The position numbers were made by a program, and so were the translations under genes. Below, piece after piece: positions 1 through 11,000 of a stretch of 64,000 nucleotides of DNA. Source of the DNA: Syngnathus acus (Eukaryota > Chordata > Actinopteri > Syngnathiformes > Syngnathidae); NCBI RefSeq assembly GCF_901709675.1, contig NC_051094.1, positions 16,167,501-16,231,500 of the forward strand. Reading direction: 5' to 3'. The notes under the pieces are model-generated. The model worked only from the letters and a program-made list of their open reading frames with translations, was not told the origin of the DNA and ran no database searches. Numbering within the stretch: position 1 is the first letter of the stretch; each line of letters begins with the position of its first letter.

Positions 1-427
1 GAGAAGTATAAATTGATAACGGGATATATAATACACATTTAGAACTGTTTTAAAAAAATCGCATACACATAGGAGAGATTTCTGACTCGTGTTGACGAGG
101 AATCAAGTAGACCACTTTATTTCTGTAATGATGGTTATTGTGGAAGGCAGCAGCAATGAGTGAGATAAGTATATACATGAATTGCACATCTGTTCACCAT
201 TGTCTGTGCCTGTAATTTCCTCCACCGCAGGTGACTTCAGGTGAATCGGGACGGGTAAGCCTGTTTGCTGTCTGATCAATGCTGACATGCAGAGACAACT
301 GAGGCAGATGTTTGGAAATTTCAAACGTGCAAGCATACAGTACCATGCAAAGGGTGGTGAGCTCACATAAGACTTGGACACCATCTAGTGGTCAAAGTGA
401 GAAAAGCAGACTCTTAAGGTATTAAAT

Positions 428-769
428 CCATCTATTTTTCTATACCGCTTGTCCCCATGGGGGTCACGGGTGTGCTGAAGCCTATCCCAGCAGTCATCGG
501 GCAGTAAGCGGGGGACACCCTGAACTGGTTGCCAGCAGGGCACACAGAGACGAGCAACCATCCGCACTCGCACTCACACCTAGGGGCAATTTGGAGTGCA
601 GAATCAGCCTGCCAAGCATATTTTTGGGATGTGGGAGGAAACAGGAGTGTCCGGAGAAAATCCACCCGGGTACGGGGAGAACATGCAAACTCCACTCAGA
701 GAGGGCCGGAGGTGGAATTGAACCTGCACCCTCCTAACTCTGAGGCGGATGTGCTAATCAGTGTGCCAC
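428..769 (-). mobile_element. tRNA-derived SINE, minus orientation
   Basis: Read on the minus strand it begins with a tRNA-like head, including a B-box-like GTTCAATTCC near 713-723. The body reads TGCATGTTCTCCCC, TTTCCTCCCACATCCC and GGATAGGCT, then the tail near 428. It is the same family as the copies at 16347 and 27972, and older. Confidence 0.75.
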
Positions 770-838
770 TGTGTATTAAATTTAGAAACTCTAACCTCTG
801 CTAACATTGTCAAATTGTTTTTAAATCAACCCAGCATT

Positions 839-908
839 TATTATTATTATTATTATTACATTATTAATTTTATTATTATTATTATTATTGCATATACTAC
901 ATTGTGCA

Positions 909-960
<52 letters not shown>
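839..960. repeat. (TTA)n microsatellite
   Basis: Two blocks of TTA repeats are separated by a short interruption near 888-909. Confidence 0.95.
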
Positions 961-1294
961 GCTCAAATGGACTCTGATTTCCAATTTAATCACAGAACAG
1001 AAACAACTCTATTAACGTACTAAATCATGGGTCATCAATTCCGGTCCTCAAGGGATCCTATCCAAAATGTACTGTTCTGATACTGTATATCTCTTGTCCA
1101 AAGTACCTGATTGCTGATCTCATCAGCAAGCTCTTTACAAGAATAATAACGATCCTTATCATTTCAATCAGGTGTGCTGTAGGAGGGACACATCTAAACA
1201 CTGTGCCCCAGAGGACCTGAGTTGGTGACCCTTGTACTGAATGATATAAGATTGAACACCGATGCAGGAAGGGCTCAGCTGTTTATACAGTGAG

Positions 1295-1615
1295 AAAAGC
1301 AGACTCTATTGCACCACCCATGTTCAATATACTTGAACACGTTGGAAACGTGTGTAAGATTAAATGGCGCAGTTCTAAAATGGTTCAGGTCATTCTTGAT
1401 GGATAGGAGTTACGTATTTGCTGACGACTGGAAGTTTCCGATAAGATCCAATAGTCACAAAATGTGGGGGTCCTTCAAGGGTCTGTCCTTTGACCCATTT
1501 TGTTCAATCTGTAGATGTTACCCTTGGGTCAATTGCTTCAGTAGGACGATGTTGGATTTTATGGCTATGCGGATGACCACCATATCAATACATATCCTCA
1601 AATGACAACTGTTCA
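1295..1615 (+). mobile_element. Decayed LINE (L2/CR1-like) reverse-transcriptase fragment
   Basis: One frame reads GAVLKWFRSFLMDRS, and frameshifted continuations give a PQGSVLGP-like stretch and a YADD motif (bases 1566-1577). These are in the order and spacing of a non-LTR reverse-transcriptase palm. Frameshifts show it is dead. Clade assignment is from memory of the motif style. Confidence 0.6.
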
Positions 1616-4501
1616 ATTATGTCACTGTCTAAACCAAATGAAATTAGGGCTCCTGAGTGTATTTGTATTCAATAAAGAGCACAAAAGTTACACACAAAAA
1701 AAGATTTTGGTCGATTTTGTTGTTGTAACCGTGCTTCTTTAATACCATTGAAAATATTGTTAATTTACCTTTGAACTAGTGCCACATTTGCAAGGAACAT
1801 GCATTTTGGGAAGAATAGCAGAGGTGAGTATTTAAGATGTGCATATGAAAAATATGCCAAATGTTTGCCAATGACAACAGTTTTTGACTGTTGGTGTTGA
1901 TTCTTCTTTGGGGCTTGATGACTGAAGTTTGAAGGGAATTGTTTTGGTGATAATTTCCCAATTTATTCATTCAACGATCTGGAGCCCCTGTAACTTGTGG
2001 AAGAACCATTCTACATACTTGTAATCATAGGTGGTATTGGTGTTTTTGTTAGCACTGTGTGGGATCAAATATAAGTCCTGCAGACAAGTAACGGTTAGAA
2101 TCCCGCTTGTCAAGGAGCCCTTAAGCAACTCCCACTAAGATCTGACATACCTCTCATTCCCACAAACCACCAACCCCCAAATTCAGGTCAGGGACACGAA
2201 CCTCTCTCTTGCCTGCAGTCCTGCATGTGCGTGGTCTGTTTCACTGCATGGTGTAATGCATGCACAAAGTTCCTTTTGTGGATTAAAATTGGTCATTAAA
2301 AACTAAAACAAATAAAATGATTATATTAAGAATGCAAATTGAATTCGTGACAAAATTTCTTGAGGTTAGCAACATTACACAGATTGGAAACAGTGTCTAA
2401 CATTTGCTTTTGTATGTGTTGATGATATAAAGGGCACATTGGACTAAACAGCTAAATGTAACTTTGATTTACAGTGGTACCGAACTTTATTAGATCACAA
2501 TCTAAAATTAAAATCCCTACGAGCGAAATTAACCGTTTAAAGCATCTAAAATTCAGGTAGCCGAAATAACAGTGATTCTAAGATGTATCTTTCTACAGAG
2601 CGGAGGGTTGACTCAGGTCAGTATTGTCTTACTCAAACTGAGGACTAATTCGTTCTAAAGACAGCTCACACAGGATCAGCCCAATCCCATCTCCCTCTGT
2701 CACTTTTTCTTTGTGTCATGCCAAAAGCCTATATCATTTATATGGCTGCTTTTAAATGCGGTTTCTGTGGCGACGACGTGACCCCTGTTGCTGTCGACAG
2801 GGCCCTGAGTAGCTGAGCTGATTGATGGTGCAGAGGTAGCTATAAAGACTATCTGCTGCTGCCAGATTAGGACAGGCAAACATGGGCTCTGATGGCTGAC
2901 CAGCCAAGAATGTTACTTTACAAGGCAGAATTCCGCCATTTTCTAACCTCAGACTTGCAGCCCTACTGTATATCCCTCAGCATGGAAGAAAATCAGTTTT
3001 TAGACGTGCTGTTGGAGTGGAATAGGAGGCTTCAAAGAATTGATGTTGACTGCATGTTACACATTAGTGTGTACCATATAGCCATGATAAATCATGGGCA
3101 GTAGAAATAAAATTCCTACATAATTAAGTGCTATCATACCAAAATCCCCTTGTTTGTAGTGGGTGGGAGCAAATGTACTGGTGGGTTTCCAATGGTGCAG
3201 TAGAGGCTGAAATAAGTTGGAGGGTCTGATTGTATTTCTGTTCTGGACTCTGCTTGGCCATTCTGGGAAAAGCCTCCATTCTTGTTCCACATGTAGGTCA
3301 CTGCTCTTTTGTGTGCAGCGATGCAAGCCCACCAAGTGTTTGACGTTTCCATACCATCCTTACAATCGCCGGGTTGTCATGGAAATACACTGGGTGGCAG
3401 CGGCAGCAGAGTTACAGTGGAGGAAAAAGAGAAGCAAAGGGAGGGAGGTCAATTAGTCTGCTTTCCTTTGTCAGTTCTGGCTCGATGCAGCTAAATCTGT
3501 TGATTAAATGAGCTCTGACCAAAGTTTGTTGACTTCAGGCTAAAACAGGACAGATTACTCAAATGGCCAGGAAAAAACACACAGGACCCTTGTTAAAAAC
3601 ACTTGCATGTGGTAAAACACATGGGTTTAAAGTTGTTAGATTTATGTGACTTTACTAAGTGTGGTGAACAGTCTCCTAATGCCTGTTGAAGGCAATAGAT
3701 CTACCAGACTTAAGTGTGTTGAAACAAGTGTAAAAACTAAAGACAGGCGAAAGTGCTCTGAACTGGTGAAAACACTCAACCTCCAGAGCTCATAAGAAGA
3801 TGGTACAAGAACATGTGTCAATATCATATCGGACATATGATGGAGCAGGGATTCTGGGTGGTGAAGCCATTTTGGGTGGGTCACGGACAGGCATCAGTTT
3901 ACAATGGTACAAATCTGAAGCGTCATTGTTTCATCCAGACATTCGCAACATGTCTTCAGACATCTTCCAAATGCCATTAATAGTAAAATGGGACAAGATT
4001 GTTTTACCAAGTTGTGTTCCATGTTGCTCATGGTTGCACAGAGAAATGCATGACTTGCTCTGCCTTACTGTTTTTATGAGCTGATTCATTAGACTGGCTG
4101 ACTGACTCACCCACCTTGTTTTCACCAGCTGTGTTTTGGGTTTAACAATAACTTACTGGCTACGACAACCTTGTTTGATGAAAGGAAAATGGCAATAGTA
4201 TGTTCTTTATGTTCCTACACATTTTAGTGATGACCATGAAATGGATGTCAATTAAACAACACAAAAAGGCAACTATTAGTGATCTCAATATCAAGAAGAG
4301 CACACCAAGCTGGTAAATGATCAGATGCCAAAGTTGTAATACTTTGTCTGTCAGTCTGCCAGTCAGTCGGTCGGTCGGTTGGTTGATTGTCATGAACGGA
4401 CAAAAAATGTGGTTAAATATAAGAAAATCTGTGCAGTCAAACATCAAAGAGACATGTTTGATATATAGTTAATAACAACGGACTGAAAAAACAAATAAAA
4501 G

Positions 4502-4551
4502 ATTGATGGATGGATGGATGGATGGATGGATGGATGGATGGATGGATGGAT
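4502..4551. repeat. (TGGA)n microsatellite
   Basis: About 12 units of GATG/TGGA, probably seeded by a SINE tail. Confidence 0.95.
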
Positions 4552-5140
4552 GCAGGACCCAAAACCCATCCGACCACATTTTACAGCCCAAAACTGCTTG
4601 TAGATAAAAGTCAGTGGGATTTGTATACACTAGCCGGCCATCAAATAGCCAATTGTTAATATCTTTCCGGGTCAGCAACTTCCAACTGACTAAAAGTTTG
4701 TGTACCCTTCAACTTTACCACAGTTGTGACAATTGACTCAATCAAGAGCAGATCAAAGCAAAGATTGATGTCATCAGTTCAGGATATAAGATATTTTCTG
4801 GGTCCTAGGATCATCCTGGTTGAAAACTTACCTTGGTTCTCAGATAAATGTTAGATGGAGTACACTTCTATAGTACTTTATCTCAACCATATAGTGCTCA
4901 AAACACATTACAAAGCCTCTCAATCATCTATTCATGCACACATTCATACACAAATGAGATGGGGATGAAGAACAGTATAGGTTGCCTCTTGGATTCCTCC
5001 TCATTAATTATTTCTTGGTCATAATTAGGCAGTTTGGAAGATGAATGAATGAAAAAAAAGCAATACTCTAAACAGCTTTGTAGATCCACTCTCTCCTGCC
5101 TGCCCAGAGCGCATATGTGGGTTTTGATTTGATTTGTATT

Positions 5141-5908
5141 TACCGTATTTTCTGGACTATAAGGCGCACCTAAAAACCTCAAATTTTTTCAAAAGCCGAC
5201 AGTGCGCCTTATAGTCCAGTGCGCCTTATATATGGACCAAATTCCGGCCCGCGGGCCAAATGCGGCCCGTGTCTAAATTTAAACTGGCCCGAAGCATTGT
5301 GTCATAAAATCAATCATAAGTGGCCCGCTGAAGACTATGAATCATGAATCAAAAAGACTATGGATAATTATTTTGTGATTATAAAGTAATTTGTTGCGTC
5401 TGAAGTTGAAATAAAAAAGATAAAATGGAGAATGATTTGATTTAGATTAAAAATCTGACATGATGCAACCTGGCCTGTTTACTGCAGTCACAAAGACCAA
5501 TATCACGCTTCTTATTCATACAACAATAACAACAATAAAACAAACTTAATACATCTAATAAAAAATTCATTCAACTTTCATGAAATTGTTAATTTGTTAT
5601 TACTTTAATCTTTAACTTTTCTGGTAGTGCAATTGACAACAGATTCTCAAATGCAATATCAACCTATCTGCAAAGGATATAGTAAAGGATATAGTTACAT
5701 ATTTACAAGTTTATTCACAATGGTAATGGTTCGTGGAATGTCGGTGAGAATGGTCGGCCCCTATACAGTACTGTCTCAGAAAATTAATGCATTAATGGTG
5801 CGCCTTATAGTCCAGTGCACCTTATATATGGACAAAGTTTTAAAATGGGCCATTTATTGAAGGTGCGCCTTATAGTCCGGTGCGCCTTATAGTCCGGTAA
5901 ATACGGTA
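5141..5908. mobile_element. Non-autonomous pogo-like element (TACCGTATTTT termini)
   Basis: The element is bounded by TACCGTATTTTCTGGACTAT and its inverse ending TACGGTA. Subterminal GTGCGCCTTATAGTCC repeats are present at both ends. TA ends fit a TA target-site insertion. It contains no intact transposase. Confidence 0.8.
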
Positions 5909-8000
5909 ATCAAAACAAAACATTTGGAAACATCTGCTTTTACTTTGGAAAACAATGACTGTTGAGGTAAAGCAGGGAGATGGACTTCCACCAAAATGCT
6001 GAGAACAACTACAACTCCCAAAGTGCACCAGCAGCAACAAATCAACTGCACTTCTGCCACGGAGCTGGAGGGATGATCATTTTAAACAGCTTAATAGAGA
6101 AGCGGGAGGAAAAGGAAGAGAAGCACTCTGTGAAACAAGTACACTCTACGATTCAGTCCAAAGACGGCAATGGTCCATGAAACATGCTGTAATACATTTA
6201 TGTTCGACTCCTGTGTCCGATTATGTGATGATGGTAGTATCTGGCAAATTATGTTAGAGCATTTATACTCTGCTAAAATTTAAGTTCAATTAAGTCATAC
6301 AATCGCATTTCTGAATTAAGATGTTAGCAGAATTTTCTTTGTGTTTTAGTTTGACAACCTATTGAAAGACCAACCAATCAACAACTGAAGCCAACCACTG
6401 AGAAACCAGAAGTTGGAAGGCAATAAAAGTTGATTGAGTTGGAAATCTGAGTTGCTCTCGCATCCTATGCGTGTGAATTAGAGGAGGACTTGACGACCAT
6501 CAAACCTTCTTGTGCTTAACTGTTTTTAGTTGTTTTAATCACTAAATAAAACCAAATAAACAAAAATAATTGTTCATAAACCTAAGCAGAAAAACATTTC
6601 AATCAAAAGAATAATCGGTAAAATACTCTATTCTAAAAATAATTCTATAGTGATAGCAATATTGATATTGGCACAAGTGTCTCTAAATCTGCTCTAACTT
6701 ACTTTGAATCACTCAGAAATAAGTAAGAGAGGAAAGCTTGATTCTTTATTTTGTGAAATTCTTAGCATTGAAGGAGAAAGTGTTTAGTTCAAAGTGTGAG
6801 GAGCGTGAAGGAAAGGGATATGCCAGCCTTGAATGAACCAGAAAAGGGGCTTTCAAGGCTGAGGCCCTTTCTAGTTTATTGAACTTCAAGTGGATACTCG
6901 ATGGAATACTAATGGTTTATTTCAATTGGTTTGTGCCTAAGTTCAGGCCATAATGATACTTTTTTTTTTTTTACTTTGGCAGTGTCACAACAGTCACTGT
7001 CGTATATATAATTGTATAATGATGCATTTTGCTGTATTGTTTCCTAACTAAGAAATCATTAACATGATCAGTGTCTTCACATACCTGTATATAATGTATA
7101 AATATAATAATATCAAATGTAATTTGAGCAAATTTGTTACTTAAGTGTCTCAAATCAGTAGCCCTTTGCATTAATCAGAACCCAAAAAGTAGCTTTCATC
7201 GTAAAAAAAAAAAAGTTGATGACCCCACCTCATCATTGCAAAAATGCAACCAGAACATCCCTCAAATGTTGCTGTTAAGTACTAATCTTCTATCTACCGT
7301 GGAGGATAGCAGTAGATTTTTTGATTAACTTAAAGTCTTATAGAAGTAATAAATAAGAGCTATGTGGTAAAAATGTCCGCTCCCCTGCTGCTCTTGATGA
7401 ACTCTCTTTGCCAAATGCTTGACACTGCTTGCGTAAGTAGGGTTCTTTGAAAAAAAGGGGAAGAAAATGACTGCATTTGCATGACAAAGCGAGATGGCTT
7501 CAGGGTGCTAGAGAAGGAGGGGTATGGTGTCTGGAGAGAGGGAGGAGGAAAGAGAGAAGAGAGGTAGAATAGATGACCCCCCCACCCCACCCACCCCCCG
7601 TCACACAGCCGGTGGGATAGCTGACTGTCTGCCAGTTTTGAGACCTCTGCTGGATATGTTGGACGTAGAGGCAGAGGTTCTTGATGATGAGTCTGGATGG
7701 ATTTACCTTCAGCTGTCCTACACGTGTGGATTTTGTTTCCAGATTACTTAGGGAATGACTTTCAACTGTATTTACTGAAAAACACGGGTTTGATCTTATC
7801 TTTACGAAGACCAGATTTTTGAACAACCTGTTGTTTGGTTTGCCTCGGTCCTGTCATGAGACAAAGCATTTTGAATAGCTGTTCCAATCCAGTTTTTTAA
7901 ACAGTGCATTAATCCAGTGTTTTTTTTCCATCGAGATTTGGGAACCAAGACCAAGTTGGACAAGGATTTTGTTTTAACTGGACATTAGACTGATATAGAG

Positions 8001-8045
8001 ATGACTGGAGCCTTGCATGCTGGACTAATACTGTTTTCTTTTGTG
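8001..8045 (+). CDS. adgrd2: adgrd2 exon 1: start codon and signal peptide
   Basis: The exon encodes residues 1-15 ([15 protein letters not shown]), a short n-region followed by a hydrophobic core, and ends in phase 0 at a GTAATA donor. It joins exon 2, whose first residues VVCESEP complete a plausible signal-peptidase site. This start was chosen because it is the nearest upstream ATG with a signal peptide and a phase-0 donor matching exon 2. An upstream non-coding first exon cannot be excluded. Confidence 0.72.
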
Positions 8046-11000
8046 GTAATAAGCTTCTCGTGCTTCTCATATAGCTTTGCATGGCAATGTAATCATAAAT
8101 AAATATTTTGAACTTGTGAAAAACTTCAGAATTTTGACCGTGATACATGATCGCAAACTATAAATTACAAGTGTTAACACCAATTTGACTTTTTCCTGTA
8201 GGTTGTGTGTGAGAGTGAGCCAACACATGTTGGGACTGACAGAGTGGGCGATTCACATGGTAAGTCACTGTTTATTAGTCCTTCAATCCAACCTCATGTA
8301 ATCAACTTGATAAGTGTGTATGTATAAGACACAAATTTGACTCCCCAGGACAGTCCAGATTGGTTCACTTATCCTCACACTGGGCGTTAGTGCTGGTCAA
8401 TGACTCACTAGACTTTTCCAGGGCTGAGAGCTCCTGCAGAAGTCAGTTCAGCTCTCTTGCCACCTTGGACCATCTGGAGGTTCGGGAAGAGGTGTTGGAA
8501 TTACTGCGACAGGCCAGGTACCAGTCACATGTCTGGATCAACAATCCCTCCAAATTGCCATCCCAGCCCTTGCCCCTCTCCAAGCAGTGTGAGTAAACGC
8601 CATGGCACTGTACAATCAGTATACCTGCAACAAATTGAAAAACCTTGTAAAATTGAATTCCTGTACTTTTTGTTTAGATTTGCAGTTCTCAGCTTTAAAC
8701 TTCCCAAAAACAACCAGAGAAGGCTTTGCTCGCGTCAATAGGCCCTTTCCTGCTCTGTCATCAGTCAGTGTGTGTGTTCGTATTCAGTGGGACCCAGAGT
8801 GGAATGAAGTGTCCACCATCTTCTCCTATGCTGCTCGTGTCTTCACCAATGAATTCCTACTAAGGGGTCAGAGTGACAAGCAGGGACGGGTCCTCTTGGC
8901 ACTCATTGTCCATGGGAAACACCTTCCATATAAAGCATATTTCTCAAATGATGGTGGATGGCATCACATCTGTGTCACTTGGAGCAGCAGTCTCTGGGCT
9001 ATCTATGTGGATGGTGAAAGGAAGGACACGGGAGCAGGTTCAGACACATCTAGAGATATCTATGCTGATGGGATACTAATTCTGGGTCAGGACCAGGACT
9101 CATTTGGAGGGAATTTCACTGAGCCCTTTTTTGGAAATATCACTGACCTAAATGTTTGGAATATTTCTCTGGAAAGCCGCCACGTCCGTGCTTTGAATGG
9201 ATGTTCAGCCATGAATCAAGACATGCTTTTCAGCTGGAACCTTGACCATCTGATCAATCATTCAGCCGTCAAGGAGATCCAAGTGCTTTTGTTTTGTCCA
9301 GGTATGACCACATTTAGTACAGTTTGGATTTTCATGTTTTTTCATGAACTGACCTGTTTTTTCATAGTGTCGTGTTGTTCTGGATATTCGGAGCGTTCAC
9401 ATCTATGTGGGCTCAGTCCTGCTACCTTGCAAAAGTAAATCGTTGTCTCTTTCTTTGTCTGCATTGAGATTGCAAGGTGGCAGTCACCTTGACCAGAGTT
9501 AATTGGTGTCCGATCGGACTGATTAACACTTTTACTGCAGTTGGTCAAATGTCTTTATGGTTGTATGAATAGATCACAGCAACTTATTTCAACATAAAAG
9601 AAATGTAATTTTAGTGGCTGAAAACACGACTATCTGAAAAAAAGTCATCGCGTTTGTTAGTGTTTCCACATAGACTGTGAAAATTGTTGACACTTGAACA
9701 CGTACACATGCTTACGTTCAGTCTATGCATGCATTAGTGCATTACAACTAAAACAATAATGGATGACCCGCGGCCCTCGTGGGGACAAAGCGGTACAGAA
9801 AATGGATAGATGGATAAATGTTTTGCTTTCACAGGTCAAATTTATGCTAAAATAAAGAAAACTGCACAAATTAATGTGAAAGATAGTTTATCTAGTTCAG
9901 TTGTTAGTTAACGTGCTAAACTCTGACGTGCAATCTAAAGCATTCAATACAACTTCACAGAATTCTACCAAAAAAGTTTATCTTAAAAATGTCAGTAAAC
10001 CATAATCTGTGAAATCTGTTTTCTTCTCACTTTGTTTCATGTTTTATGAAACATCCATCCATCCATCCATCCATCCATCCATCCGTCCGTCCGTCCGTCC
10101 GTCCATCCATCCATCCATGATCTATACCACTTGTCTCCACAGGGGTCGTGGGCATGCTGGAGCCTATCCCAGCAGTCATTGGGCAATGATATACAAATAC
10201 AGAGTGCGCTTCTTAAGCATAAACACTTAACTACCGTAGTTTTCGGACTATAAATCGCGCCGGACTATAAACCGCACTAGCTAAAATTCGGGGATATTTT
10301 AGTTTTTTTCTCATATAAGCCGCACCGGACTAAAAGCCGCACGTGCGCACGAGTTGTTTACAAATAAAGACAGTCCACAGAAACCCTTTTTAAAGTTTTA
10401 ATAACACACTGTAACATGTCTTTCTAAACGCTGCCTGTGACGCAGCAGTAGTCCCGCAGCAACACGGAAGTGTGCACGCGAGTTATTTACAAAGAAAGAC
10501 GGTACACAGAAAGCCTTTTTAAAGTTTTAATAACATACCTTAACATTTCTTTCCGTCTTCATCTTCCTCCTGTGCACTGAAACCATCGAAGTCTTCCTCC
10601 TCAGTGTCCGATTGGAATAGCGTTAGATATCCTTCGCCACACACTTTCAAAGTCTCTCTTTCGTCGTCGCTTTTATGCATTTTTTCTAGCATTTTCCATG
10701 ATGAGGGTCTGTTCATGCTAATTTTATTCATGCATGAAGCGCTAAGTTACATTAAACTAGCGAGCTACATGTAGAGCTCCAGAGTAGACGTGACTAGGAA
10801 ATAAAGAAAAGGGTGACGTAACACGATGTCATCAACAATGGGCCAAATCGACTGCCTTTAACTTAAAAGCGGTATAATATGCATTCCTTTTGTCCCCCAT
10901 AATGACGGTTTGTGTATACCTTTCAGTAATGTCCGTCTTGATTTTGTTCTGTCTCTTCTTTGTGTGAATTATACAACACTATTTGCCTGGCGGATGGACA

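Larger units (their letters stand above)
1..8000. other. Intergenic region upstream of adgrd2
   Basis: No convincing protein gene was found. The region contains an inverted SINE copy, a (TTA)n tract, a decayed LINE reverse-transcriptase fragment, a (TGGA)n tract and a pogo-like element, listed separately. The rest is unassigned AT-rich sequence. The adgrd2 promoter should be within the last few hundred bases, but I see no clear TATA box or CpG island. Confidence 0.6.

Noticed and set aside
8602-9438. 278-codon frame beginning with an ATG at 8602
   Set aside because: The frame overlaps exon 4, but the ATG is intronic. A splice acceptor at 8677 and donor at 9302 set the true limits, and upstream exons provide the signal peptide.
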